A stretch of 64,000 bases of DNA from Owenia fusiformis (taxonomy: Eukaryota; Annelida; Polychaeta; Sabellida; Oweniidae). The DNA is taken from positions 873,001 to 937,000 of the forward strand of contig CAIIXF020000011.1 in the NCBI GenBank assembly GCA_903813345.2, in the 5' to 3' direction. Of this stretch, positions 1-12,170 are shown in pieces. The translations under genes were made by a program, and so were the position numbers. How positions within the stretch are numbered: position 1 is the first letter of the stretch; each line of letters opens with the position of its first letter. A model generated the notes under the pieces. The model had not been told where the DNA came from and did not search any database. It saw only the letters and a program-made list of their open reading frames with translations.

Positions 1-252
1 ATGGATGGATATCAATACCTTCACTCAATCGCTTCGCTCACTTGTGAAGATATAGATATCCCCTCATGGATATAAATGATATTTTTTCAAAACCATAGGA
101 TATTCCTATATTATTTTCTATGAATAACAAATTGATTTTTTATTTTTGTACAATTAATCTTTGACAGTAGTGTTACATAATCTTGTCAAACTTTTATCTT
201 GAAACATAAAGTGATTATTTGAATAAAAATATTCTGCCAATAAAGATATTAC

Positions 253-414
253 CTTTAACGGCGAATCACATAAAAATTGAGTGAAGCCTTTATGATCGCA
301 ATCTCCTTCTTCATCTTTATGTATAATCATCTGATACTTTTTGTAAACTTCAAATGGAACGTCAAAACTCTCTTTGAATGCTTCACTTCCTGGATTGGAC
401 CGAAGGAGCCTAAT
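253..414 (-). pseudogene. Orphan copy 1 of ATE1 exon 6b
   Basis: 162 nt, open, with the same acceptor (TTCTTAG) and donor (GTAATATC) arrangement as the exon in the gene and only scattered differences. It lies about 41 kb beyond the last ATE1 exon on the same strand, so it cannot be reached by ordinary cis-splicing of the gene seen here. No other ATE1 exons accompany it apart from its 6a partner at 446-607. Confidence 0.85.
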
Positions 415-445
415 CTAAGAAAAAGAACAAAAAGAGCATATATAC

Positions 446-607
446 CTCAAGTGGCGAGTCTACCAGAAATCGTGTAAATTGTTTCTTAGAAGGCTTTTCA
501 GGCGGGTCCTTGTGGATCACCATTTGGTATTTTTTGTACACTAGATAGGATTCTTGGAATGTTTCTTCAAATTCATTGATTCTTGGATTTGATCGGACCA
601 GTTTTAT
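446..607 (-). pseudogene. Orphan copy 1 of ATE1 exon 6a
   Basis: 162 nt, open, differing from the gene's exon 6a by about two bases over the whole exon. Splice sites (CTAG / GTATATATG) are intact. It sits 31 bp from its 6b partner, preserving the cassette geometry. Confidence 0.87.
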
Positions 608-2415
608 CTAGAAAATACATAAATTGTTGATTGTTTATATCTGACAAGTCTGAATCGTTTCACTTGATTTGAACCTCATCCCCATAGCAACATAAACATC
701 GCAGTCTCATCTTCCTAGCAACATATACATTGCAGTCTCATTCCCCATAGTAGTAACATATACATGTACATAGCAGTCTAATTTCCATATTATTATATAC
801 ATAGCAGTCTTATTACCATAACAACATATACATAACAGTATCACTACCATAGCAACATATACATAGCACTCACATCGCCATAGCAACATAAATATACAAA
901 TACAAGTAGCAGTCTAATCACCAAAGAACATTTACAGAGCAGCCTCAATACCATAGCAACAAATATGTTGCAATCTCACTCATCCCCACAGCAACTATAG
1001 CAGTTTCGTCACCATAGTAACATATAGCAGTACCAGTACCCCTTAGCAACATAAATATTTAGGTCTCATCCAACATAGGAACATATACACAGCAGTCTCA
1101 TCCCCATGGCAACATTAACATGGAAGTCTCATCCCAATAGCAACCTTTACACTGCAGTCTAATCCTCATCTAGCAAAATATATAAACAGAGCAGTTTCAT
1201 CTCCATAGCAATAAACATAAATGTCTCATCCCCATAGTAACATATGAAGCAAAGGCTATTGATAGTGAAAGTGACAGATTGTCATGATGATTGTCAAAAA
1301 TTATGTTTATTTATGCTAACCTTTTACCTAAAACAAAAACAACTAAAACAAGTACAAGGGCCTTTAGATCAGACATTACCAATATATTAAATATCTCAAA
1401 GGAGAAGTGAAGATATCGATATCCACTCATGGATATAAATGATATTTTTTCAAAACCAAAGGATATTCTAATTTATCCCATGGTTGCAAGGATATAGATC
1501 GAATATCACATGAAGATATATTTGATATGTGGATCAAGATATCATATTTTAGCAAAAAATTCACAAACCATCGAATATCACTTTTTAACTATCGAATATC
1601 ACGTCTTAGAAAGTGATATTCGATGGTTTGAAAAGTGATATTCGATGGTTTGAAAAGTGATATTCGATGGTTTCGAATTTTTTCAAAAAAAATTCTTTTT
1701 ACATTTTTTAATTATTTTCAAAAATATTTTTAAAAAATTCAAAATTTCAAAAAAAAATTCAACATTTTTTCACATTTTTTTTCATTTTTTCAAAGTTGTT
1801 CTCAAATTATATTTTTCAACTTTTTTCGCTGATGATGATTTTCCATGGGATAAACGGACAATCCTATGGCTTTTCAAAAATATCAATTATATCCACTCAT
1901 GGATACAAATATCTTCACTCATTCGCTGCGCTCACTCATGAAGATATCAATATCCACTCATGGATATAAATGATATTTTTTCAAAACCATAGGATATTCC
2001 TATAATACTCTGGAAAACCAATATACGGAGGGTATTGGGATGATATACTTAGCTTGATGATTTCCAACGGAATTGAACTATTTGAAATTAAAATTTAATT
2101 ATATTATACATTTAGTACGCTACTAATAAGTGTAGGATCCTATCCTATGATTTTTTCAGAATATCATTATAATCTACTTGGTGATATTGATATATCAGTA
2201 TACAAGTATGCACTCGTTCGCTTCACTCGTAGATAAAAATGATTTAGTCAAAAAATCATAGGATATCCTATAATTATTTTCTATGAATATAAAATTGTTT
2301 TTTAATTTTTGTACAATTAATTAATAACAGTAGTGTTACATAATATTGTACAACTTTTATCCTGAAACATAAGGTGATTATTTGAATAAAAATATTCTGC
2401 AAATAAAGATATTAC

Positions 2416-2577
2416 CTTTAATAGCGAATCACATAAAAATTGAGTGAAGCCTTTACGATCGCAATCTCCTTCTTCATCTTTATGTATAATCATCTGATAC
2501 TTTTTGTAAACTTCAAATGAAACGTCAAAACTCTCTTTGAATGCTTCACTTCTTGGATTTGACCGAATGAGCCTAAT
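2416..2577 (-). pseudogene. Orphan copy 2 of ATE1 exon 6b
   Basis: 162 nt, open, with acceptor TTCTTAG and donor GTAATATC. Reads like the gene's 6b but with YKKY instead of YTKY. Part of a second, tandem orphan copy of the cassette. Confidence 0.86.
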
Positions 2578-2580
2578 CTA

Positions 2581-2772
<192 letters not shown>

Positions 2773-3075
2773 CTAGAAAAACATAAATTGTTGATTGTTT
2801 ATATCTGACAAGTCTGAATCGTTTCACTGGATTTGAACCTAATCCCCATAGCAACATAAACATCGCAGTCTCATCTTCCTAGCAACATATACATTGCAGT
2901 CTCATTCCCCATAGTAACATATACATGTATTTAGCAGTCTAATTTCTATATTATTATATACATAGCAGTCTTATTACCATAACAACATATACATAACAGT
3001 ATCACTACCATAGCAACATATACATAGCACTCACATCGCCATAGCAACATAAATATACAAATACAAGTAGCAGTC

Positions 3076-3895
3076 TACTGGACGTATGAAAAACTGATGT
3101 ACAGTAAAGCTATGTATGAATGTGAAAATGTATGAAAAGGGGATGAATTGTGAAACAAAAACAAAAACAACTAAAACAAGTACAAGGGCCTTTAGATCAG
3201 ACATTACCAATATATTAAATATCTCAAAGGAGTAGGCCCAACATGGCAAGAGATTTTCGGACAGCTGTATTTTTGAACACAGGTATTTCCCGACCATACA
3301 ATGGACATTTTATATTAAAACAATATCTTAACTTCAACAAAAGTGCATGAAAAAAATAAAAAACTCATATTAATAATGAGATTAGCCATGGATTAGTAAC
3401 CAACTCTCAATAATATTGACCTTATTACTGAAAAAGATGACCATGATTTTTCATATTTTTTGCAGTATAAGATTACACTGTAATGTAGCATTCACTTCAT
3501 ATAAGGGCATATGGATTGAAAAGTTGATATGAAAGTAACATAGGAATGAGGATTATCCAATGGGAAATTCCATGTTATGGAGTTCGCCCTGTCCATCTTT
3601 GAAAGTTCTGATTGCCCATCTGCCATCTTTGAGAAAATCGATGCATTAATGAATGAACATTTGTAAATGTATGTATGTGTGGACACCTAATGAATGCATG
3701 ACAGTTTGCTAGGTCATGGGATACCAATGTCATCCATTATTTATGTGAGTGGATTTAATTCAATACCAGAGTATCCAATGAGGCATGAATATAATAACAT
3801 TGACCTATGACTTATACTGGACGTATGAAAAACTGATGTACAGTAAAGCTATGTATGAATGTGAAAATGTATGAAAAGGGGATGAATTGTGAAAC
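3076..3895. repeat. 80-bp direct repeats flanking 660 bp
   Basis: The sequence TACTGGACGTATGAAAAACT and the next 60 bp at 3076-3156 recur with no difference seen at 3815-3895. The segment between holds no recognised gene. The repeats may be the scar of an unequal exchange or the ends of a small mobile sequence. Confidence 0.7.
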
Positions 3896-4327
3896 TGCTT
3901 TTGGTAACAGTTCCACAATTTGTCATCCTTTTTTCAATCTCTGACAATACCGCATGTGCTACTCTGACATAACAATACCACATTTGTTACTCTGAAATTG
4001 CAATACCACATGAATTTTTCTCCATTGTAATATCTCAAGAGCTCCTCTCAGGACATTGCAATACCACATGCGTTAATCTCACATTGTAATACCACAAGTA
4101 AAGAGCTACTCTGAGGAAAGTTCAATTGAGTCTCATTAGGTACCAATAAAACATAAAATGACCCATTGAAATTTACTAGTATGTGATTCTGTTGTCCTAT
4201 TGAAGTTTTCAAGACTCAGTCGGATTTTGTAGTACTGAAACTCCACTGGCAAATATATACACTTACTAAAGTCCCACAGAAACAAGGAGTATATTCCTTA
4301 TTTCCATGGTTTTACTTTTCAATATAG

Positions 4328-5175
4328 ACTCCTCAAAAAGTTAAGGACCAGTGGTTTTCTTCATAGGTTTACATGTTAACCCCCATATTTGTTTGAACGA
4401 CTATTCTCTAAACGTGGAACAAAAGAAATCCCAATAAAGAAAATAAATCTGTATCTTGATTCTATTCCCTATAAAGTTCGCAACATTTCAATGTTATATC
4501 TCCATTACATTGGGTCAAAATTTGATGTCAAAATTAATGAATGGTTGGGTTGCCATAAGTCATATGAGGAACGATCCATCCATCCGATTGCTCTCAAAAT
4601 TGAAATTGTAAGAGATAATTAAATTTGGTAAATTGTCCACTCGACAAAAATGTGATTTAATTGTCCAGGCTTTACAAAAGTTAATGGTTTCAAATTCAAT
4701 AATTTTTTAATGATCCTCTTATTGAAATAACACAGGTGGTTCAGTGAGGTGGTCAAAATTACTTTAACGCTCCGTATCGCTAATTTTAACAACATAAGCG
4801 AGACATTTAGCATGTAAAATGTAAAATCATTCAATTTTCTACTTAGAAAGTATTCTTAATAAATGTTTTACTGAATAGATATTTCAAAATCTTAGTTGCC
4901 CCTAAGCCACCATTCCCCATTTGTTTAACATGGGATCTACCATTTTTGTTAAATTACATGAAATCAATTTTGACATCAGATTTTGACCCAATGTAATGGA
5001 GATATAACATTGAAACGTTGCGGACTTTATAGGGAATAGAATTAAGATACAGATTTATTTACTTTATTGGGTTTTCTTTTGTTCTCCGCTTAGAAAATAG
5101 TCGTTCAAACAAATATGGGGGTTAACATGTAAACCTATGAGGAAAACCACTGGTCCTTAACTTTTTTTGAGGAGT
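4328..5175. mobile_element. Foldback (long inverted repeat) element, non-autonomous
   Basis: The ends ACTCCTCAAAAAGTTAAGGA and its complement enclose 848 bp. Arms of about 210 bp (4328-4545 and 4975-5175) are inverted copies of each other, sharing GGTTTACATGTTAACCCCCA and ATTACATTGGGTCAAAATTT. The ORFs seen inside are accidental. TA-rich flanks would suit a Tc1/mariner-driven MITE, but the target duplication is not clean. Confidence 0.8.
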
Positions 5176-7985
5176 ATACTTCACAAAAGTATTTTACATG
5201 TATGGCATGGTACATTGACATAATCACTGACCTTGTACTCCAGTAAAACATCAAAAATAAATGAAAAAATTGCAATACTTATTAAACCTAGTGCAACAAA
5301 TGCATATTGATGAGTTTAAAGACATACCAAAAATATAGAAAAATCTAAGTTGTGGAAAATATGTAAAAATCACTATTTGTACCCCCTGGTATTATTTTAT
5401 GAGGGGTACTTGTTGGGTGCCCCTAATTACATTCAAATTTGAGGGATTATGCATCGATATATAGTTAATTGTCATGAAGTTTGATTTTGAATCGTCAATT
5501 GGTTACCATGGCAACACAATTTAATGGCAAAATATTGTAAATATTAAGGATAAATCTACTGTTTCCCTACAAACAGATGGCAGGTTGTCATTTTTTATTT
5601 TTCAAAATGAACACAAAGTTGAGCTTGGAAAAAGGAGTCTACTAGATAACATGATAAATAGATGAATAGGATGACATATTTGGCGCATGTTTGATAACTA
5701 CTGCTCAATTTACCACAAAGTGGGCGCGGCACTTTTTGTTATTACAATTCTAAATAATTTCATGTTGACAGAATCATATTTACAAGGGTAATAAATACAT
5801 ATGTTATTTTCTGGTATGGTGAGTCTAATCATATTTTGTCAATTGGTTGCCATAGTAACACAACATAATGTATTTAAATCATTGTTTGTTGAAATACTCC
5901 TCTGTTTGTCCGTCTGCCCGCCTGTCTGTCTAAGCATTTCCTGACCCATTTATTTACAATCACAGATTGGTGTTATATGTGACAAAATGGTGATTTATTC
6001 TTATGACTCCAAATTTTCCCATTTTTCATATTCCAGAGATATAATATCCAGTTTCTTACTGGGGTACCGAGTTTAGTTTTTGTCAAATATTTCTAGTTCT
6101 TGTGAATTTGTTTCATGGAAATGCACGCATGGAAACTAACTTTAAAAAGTGAGCAATGTCATTAGTATTGTGATAATAACGTCCCTTATACCTATTTATT
6201 ACAGGTCATGGAGACCACTGTTGCGTGATTTATAGCAAAAACATTGACTTTTGCACATTGGTGATGATGCGCCTTTTTTTAATAGATCTCATATCTTTGA
6301 AGGGTATCAGTTCAAAAAATACTAGATGACCTAACATATTTTGCCATGCACTGCGCCTATTCATTTGGCAATTTACATGTTAAATTTCTCTTGAAAAAAT
6401 AAATATTCCAAATTTGTTGAGTTTTCTTGCAGAAATCGCCTAATCCCCCCTCCATCCATTTTGTACGATGACCGGGCGTGAGTATTCCCTTGTCATCGTG
6501 CCTCATCTCCACCATAATCATGACACACCCTGTATCCAATAAGTCTCCCCTCTCAATAACTAGCATACCTTTAACCTCTTCTTCAAGCTTGAGCGGTGAT
6601 GTGAAAAGGTGAGCGTTGGTCGACCATAAAGCGCTTTTTTAAACCTACCGTAGACCGTCGCAAGTCGGTTTAAAGCATTTACCGCTCATTCCCCTAGTTC
6701 AGATGTCTACTCTGATGGAAGTTGGAGGCAGCTGAGGAAACCCCTACATTTCCACAGCTAATGTGTATGGCGCAACAGCATGTAGTCCATCTAAGCATGT
6801 TTATCATAATACACAGGCCTTAATAAATGAAAAAAGTAAAATAAATGAAATAATAATCATGTAGTCAAAGCTAAGGGGAAAGGATTCAATGGACAACAAG
6901 CTGAAGGAAGTCTCCTCTATACTAGGTGTTTACATGTACAGTATTATTAGCACCAGGGGTAACATTCGAGAACATGCAGCAATTTACACTATTCATGTCA
7001 TGAGGGAAGTTTTGAGCAACGGCATGGGCATATTGTTCACTTAAGGAATGGGATAATGTAACAGAATTGTTAGTTGATTGTATGTAATAATAGCGGATAT
7101 TTCTAAAGTGTTTAGGTCTAAATTGACTTTTAGTCTCTCCTAAGCTCTGAATGTTTATCCAAGTTAAGGCTAAAGCTTGTTTTCTATCCTGTCTGCTAAC
7201 TGTTGTATTATTGACATAGCTGTATGACGCACATTCATGAAAATATAATCACGCATTTGATAAAAACAAGACCATTAATTTCATAGAAATAACGCTTAAT
7301 TGCTAAAACGATGACATGTTGTATGAACAGATACATGTAGATGAGTATCTATCATTCAATTGTCAATAGCATGTCTAGTTTATACATCACCCATGTTTAA
7401 ATTGAATATTACATTGAAGATAGTTTTATCACTATTTAAATTAGGTGTTGTATTTTGGGCAAATCTACAATTGAAAATATTGAGTACATTCATTTCTATT
7501 TTTCTTACTCTGTCTTAACTCAGTTACCATAATTTTAATTTTAAAACCAGGCCAACTTGGCGCCATCGAATTTTAGTTAACAGTTTTATATAAACCGCAT
7601 GTATATATAAAACATTATTCGACCGTAGAATGAAATGAAATATCGGTCAGCCTTTAACACAAGAAAACTGGGAAAATGTTGAACACAAATCAAGTAACTA
7701 AACAGTAGTGCGATTCGTATTCGTAACTGTATAAAAGATGCAAATTATATGTCATTATACTTTTATATTACCTCCCGAAAGTTTGAAATAAGCCAAACCA
7801 CATTAACATTTCAATCAGAGACCCCTTTATTCATTGAAATAATTACCAGTTCGTAGAATAGACAAAGTCACTCTGACTTATATCATTAAAACAGTTATAC
7901 AAAAACATCTTTACCACTGGATATATCGATGTCAATAAATGACGCACGATACGTTTTAATGTTTAATTCGTTGCATGTTATTTTA
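5176..7985. other. Intergenic, no gene recognised
   Basis: About 2.8 kb of AT-rich sequence. A phrase of the type TTGGTTACCATGGCAACACAA recurs at 5500 and, diverged, at 5842, suggesting old interspersed repeats. No splice-supported coding exon, RNA gene or complete element was recognised on either strand. Confidence 0.5.
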
Positions 7986-9018
7986 CAGGGTGGTCAACTA
8001 ATAAGGTAAAAGTATCAGGCATTTCTTTAGATTTTACCCAATCCTCATAAAATTTGCACAGAGTTATGTTTAAACATTATTGAATTGATATATTACGTTC
8101 AGATCAAAGTGATGTGATTGGTAGAAGTTATGGTTGGCATAGCAACAGAAAGCATGAAGACCCGGGGCAACTATCAAGAAACTAAATTTTCAGTTGAAGC
8201 ACTTTTGATAATATATTTCAAATCACAACTAAAATGTCATACCATATTCTTATTTTATACTTCATAACTACTCTACTTTGTGTCCTTTGTTTTTTAACAT
8301 ATAGTTCATGTCTTCTAATCCAGTCTATGAACACCTTTTTAAACCCATTTTCCCATAGCCTGCACATTTTTAAGATAGCTGAAACTCCCTCAACTTCCTC
8401 TCCAGCTCACCATTAAGGTAAAATCAAAAGGGGACAAGTCAGGAGAGTAAGGTACATGACCTTGCAGTGGGGAAACCCAGTGCTTCAATGGTTTGTACCG
8501 TGAGAATAGCATTTTGAGACGGAGCATTATCCAAGCGCAATGTGAAACGTTTTGCATGCCTCTTAGCTTCTTCCTCTTTGCTCTTATCAAATCTCTTCTG
8601 TGGGTATTGTTTTCCATCATTGACCTGTGACATCATTGACCTGTGTCTATGATCACATCAGTTTTCATTATATATTTATCTTTTCCGTGACATCAAACAT
8701 CAAATTTGCAAGAAAATATTTAACAATGGAAACAAAGTATAATTAATAAATGCTAACTCCCATGTTTATTTCTTTTCAGTTTGAAAAAGATGTGCTTTTT
8801 ATCATTTTTGTTCAAATTGGATCCAATGAAATTGCCCTGGGCACCCCCGACTCGAGTTGCCATGATAACTATAATATTGACCAATCAGATGGCAGAGGTT
8901 AAATATCTATATGTTCTAATTTAGAAATGTACAAGGTATATTCTGACCGAATTTCAGGATGTTTAGACCAATATCTACAAAACGCCAGATACTTTTACCT
9001 TATTTATTGATCATCCTG
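7986..9018 (-). mobile_element. Dead mariner-type transposon
   Basis: Ends CAGGGTGGTCAACTAATAAGGTAAAAG at 7986 and the diverged complement at 8992-9018, each flanked by TA, the Tc1/mariner target. Minus-strand reading frames around 8640-8390 carry a transposase remnant: RLDNAPSQNA, EALGFP and then, after a frameshift, YSPDLSPFDF. The spacing between the two catalytic Asp residues is close to 34, as in mariner (DD34D). Only this C-terminal part is recognisable, frames are broken, and the terminal repeats differ, so the element is old. Confidence 0.82.
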
Positions 9019-10022
9019 TATACATCACACATATTAGGGATGTTGAAGCTATTCGGAATCTGAAAGTGAGCTTTACAAGGAAAGTGAAAGTCAGATTTCA
9101 TGGGTCATATAATAAGTTCAGTAGCATTAACACTAACTAATTATAGGTATTATCTATAAATCAATAGTTTCAAAGCTAAAAACACAAATGTGAACTCTTT
9201 AGAGAATAGCTAGATTAAAACATACCATCTGAACACATTTTAACCAAAATAATTTCAAGATGCTTTTATTTTTTATTTACAGTGGATCACATTTAAATAG
9301 AAATATGACACAAAGTATATTCTTTTGTAGTGTATTTTATTAATAGCACAGTTGATTGACCAGTTTAAATAGTCTCAACGAGATTAACCCTCCTTATACT
9401 AAGACCGGCACACAATTCTGTGAGCTTTGTCAGATAGTGGGTGATGAAATAGTGTACCTATAACATATAAACATTAAACCAATCACATGCTCAACATAGC
9501 TCCGCCTACTCCCAAATTTTCTGTAAAGCTGCTTACATCTTTACGGAAATTTGGGGATTTTTCCATATTTCAGAACTTTTATACTTTCCTAGGAGTGGGT
9601 ATCGACATGGATATACTTTATCTCTAATAAAACAACTGGTTTCTCTGTGTTGTACATGTATAAAAGTTAGAAAGAAAACATTCTAAGGATTATTTTGTCA
9701 AATTAGTCAGAAAATTTTAACATGAAAATATTAATACAAAGAACAGAAAATTTTAAACACCGACCTTGGGAAAGGTGTTTTATTTAATATGCTAGTATGT
9801 ATAATATGTTTTTGGTGGGGTTCATCAAAGCAGCACGTAGGTTATCGCAAACCATTTTGGAAGGTTATATCTTGGATCTGACAATGAAGACAGGTTTATC
9901 TTTTAGATCAATTCATTATCTCAAAGAAAATTATATACAGTAATAATAAAGTCAATAACAAACTCGGAGATATTTAATTGGAAGTTAAACGAGCCTTTGG
10001 AAAAGGTGAAGTTTGACTGGAA

Positions 10023-10095
10023 TTCTACCTGTTACATTGATTCAAGGAGATCATGTGAGAAAGCATTGCGCACGCAACAGACTAATAAGTAATCA
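10023..10095. repeat. DIRS inverted terminal repeat (3' side of element)
   Basis: Contains GAAAGCATTGCGCACGCAAC and AGACTAATAAGTAAT, matching the complement of 15254-15325. The element continues outward to 9976, a part matched only by the internal complementary region. Confidence 0.88.
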
Positions 10096-10280
10096 GCCTT
10101 TAACGATGAATGTGTCTAGATGAATAAATCAAACGTGAATTCAATTCAATAGTTCTGAAATTATTTTGACTTACGTTTGTGATCTAGAATACTTTAATCA
10201 TAGGTATATAAAGTATGTTAAAGTTCACACCACACACTGGAGTATAATAAAGGGAGGGTAGTCCCTGGGTATGGGCACAT

Positions 10281-10394
10281 GATCTCCTTGAATCAATGTA
10301 ACAGGTAGAATTCCAGTCAAACTTCACCTTTTCCAAAGGCTCGTTTAACTTCCAATTCTACCAGGTTACATATTCAAGGAGATCACGTGAGATG
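10281..10394. repeat. DIRS internal complementary region
   Basis: Its first part (10281-10356) is the complement of the left end 9976-10060, and its second part (10354-10394) is the complement of the right end 15285-15325. The two halves meet at CCAATTCTACC, so the region is a template of the joined ends of a circular element, as in the DIRS-1 replication model. It lies between the recombinase gene and the terminal repeat, the usual place. Confidence 0.88.
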
Positions 10395-10606
10395 TTTAAA
10401 GCCCAGATGGACACATTCATCAAAAATCTATGTGACAAGACATTTTATAATGTAAATCAATCACTTTCACATAGAACAAGGCATGATATAATGAGGTATT
10501 CATTATTTATTAAACAATCAAATGCAAATAATACAAAAACGTCATAAAATGACGACGCCAATATTGACACAGAGCCTAATAAGTGTTACTATGAAGAATA
10601 TAATAA

Positions 10607-11359
10607 TCACTTACATGTAGTAGCCGAGTTTAAAACCGCTAAACCAAATTGACTTTTGTCATTTTTACAATGTAAGGGCTTATTATAGAACTTTGCAAAC
10701 GTTGCACTGCTGCTCCATCCTGCAGCATTAAGAATAGAATCTATAATACTGCCTGCCCTCAGGGCTGCTGAAGTAGAGGCAGAACGTGTTGAATGTGGTT
10801 TGAATAATACATTGACGCCTGATTTTTCTAATGCACATTTAATCCAACGACTGATAGTATCTAAAGATATTGCAGAAAATGGTTTTTGACAGCTTATGAA
10901 TAATTGTTTTTCATTACCCCGCAGAGTGTCCGTGCGGTCAATGTAATTCTTCAATGCATCACATACACATAATCGTGTATTCCCATATTTAGGCAATGTT
11001 AAAACAGGTAAACTTTTACCACATTTGGATGTCTTAAGACATTTGGATACTAAGAATTTGTAACAAGTTTTTTCTTCAACACAGTTATGTACTTCAAGTA
11101 AATGTAGAGTTTGTCGACGTTGTCCTGTGACTAAGGCTAGTAATGTCACTAATTTCATCGCAAGATCTCTAAGTGTTAAAGTTTCATTAGGCGATAGCGT
11201 TTCAAGATAATTGAGTACAGTAGAAACCTCCCAAGTAGAGTCATATTTAGGCAAAGGAGGTCTATCATTGTATACACCTTTCATGAATCTCGAAACAAGA
11301 GGATTGGATCCAAAAGTCACCGAGTCATACGACATGATCAAAGAGAGTAAGGAAATCAA
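10607..11359 (-). CDS. DIRS tyrosine recombinase
   Basis: 250 residues, open. Catalytic residues of the tyrosine-recombinase family are visible: Arg in TGQRRQTLHLL (about residue 81), the H-x-x-R pair in PHSTRSAS (189/192), a Trp in AAGWSS and the nucleophile Tyr in FAKFYNKPL (225). The enzyme would insert the circular DNA intermediate. The N-terminal SAM-like part typical of DIRS recombinases is short or missing: the first clear family block is SNPLVSRFMKGV at residue 18. The true start probably lies upstream, overlapping the preceding region, or the N-terminus has decayed. Confidence 0.9.
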   Translation of the reverse strand: MISLLSLIMSYDSVTFGSNPLVSRFMKGVYNDRPPLPKYDSTWEVSTVLNYLETLSPNETLTLRDLAMKLVTLLALVTGQRRQTLHLLEVHNCVEEKTCYKFLVSKCLKTSKCGKSLPVLTLPKYGNTRLCVCDALKNYIDRTDTLRGNEKQLFISCQKPFSAISLDTISRWIKCALEKSGVNVLFKPHSTRSASTSAALRAGSIIDSILNAAGWSSSATFAKFYNKPLHCKNDKSQFGLAVLNSATTCK

Positions 11360-11368
11360 GACCCAAAC

Positions 11369-11962
11369 TCAAAGATGCGTGTAAGGGATCGTAATTCCGT
11401 CGACGACAGAAGAGTACCCACTTACGTAAGTACACTGAGTACTGTTTCTTGGATGCCGATTTTCACGAGAGTAAAATGACGTCTGCAGTGTCCTTCGAAA
11501 CGCCTTGGCTTTCGATTGATGTCCTGTTAAAAGACAACAGATCAAACTCATCTTGTTCCAAAGTGGATGGACCTTGTTCCGATCGTACGGTAATGTCAGT
11601 AATGTTTGACGTTTTGGTAGAATCATAGGGGAGTCGATCAACATTCTTAGAAGTTTTGGCCACCACGGCTGCGTTGTCCACATCGGAACGATGATGATCA
11701 CGTGAGTCAGGCCCTCGCATTCTATCTTCTGCAGGACTTTCGTGATTAAACTGAAAGGACAAAAAACATAAGTTGATTCATTATCCCATTTAATATTTAA
11801 TGCGTCAACGTTTTCTGCATTTGGATCAGGTCTCCAAAAGACATAGCGTGGCAACTGGTGATTCAACCTAGATGCAAACATATCAATTACTGGTGATGGC
11901 CAGTTTGGCAGATTACAAATACGATCAAAGACCGATTTATCAACCATCCACTCCGTTTCCAC
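11369..11962 (-). CDS. DIRS region downstream of RNase H (methyltransferase-like domain)
   Basis: 197 residues. The blocks VIDMFASRLNHQLPRYVFWR and PDPNAENVDALNIKW, then FCPFSLITKVLQKI and VPMWTTQPWWPKLL, are typical of the domain following RNase H in DIRS-like polyproteins, often annotated as Dam-like adenine methyltransferase. This was originally continuous with the RT/RNase H frame: the 211-bp insertion at 11960-12170 separates them. The last 50 residues look unlike the family and run toward the recombinase. Methyltransferase activity is not asserted. Confidence 0.75.
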   Translation of the reverse strand: METEWMVDKSVFDRICNLPNWPSPVIDMFASRLNHQLPRYVFWRPDPNAENVDALNIKWDNESTYVFCPFSLITKVLQKIECEGLTHVIIIVPMWTTQPWWPKLLRMLIDSPMILPKRQTLLTLPYDRNKVHPLWNKMSLICCLLTGHQSKAKAFRRTLQTSFYSRENRHPRNSTQCTYVSGYSSVVDGITIPYTHL

Positions 11963-12170
11963 ACTACTATACCTTGCATTAGGTGTTCATGAGCAACCCA
12001 TTTGGCTTATTAGTAATGATTATGTATTTGTTTTTATTTGTCTGTTCCTTATGAATGGTTTATCGGTTGAAAATTAGATGCTAGTAAGGCACTTTCAAAA
12101 ATATATTAAACAATTCAATCAGACAAACAAAGTATCTTATGCATTTCTAGGTGTTAGGTATAGTAGTGTG
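11960..12170. mobile_element. 211-bp inverted-repeat element inside the DIRS
   Basis: Begins CACACTACTATACCT and ends with its complement AGGTATAGTAGTGTG. It is flanked on both sides by GTTTC, a 5-bp target duplication (11955-11959 and 12171-12175). It interrupts the DIRS reading frame just after RNase H and supplies the stop at 12137. Five-base duplications and CAC-initial ends fit Transib-like transposons, but this is only a suggestion because no transposase is present. Confidence 0.85.

Noticed and set aside
660-1250. CRISPR-like array of CATAGCAACATA repeats
   Set aside because: Units are irregular, no fixed-length spacers, and the setting is a eukaryotic intron-derived minisatellite.
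4389-4834. ORFs of 77 and 71 codons
   Set aside because: They lie in the arms and loop of a foldback element and have no family features.
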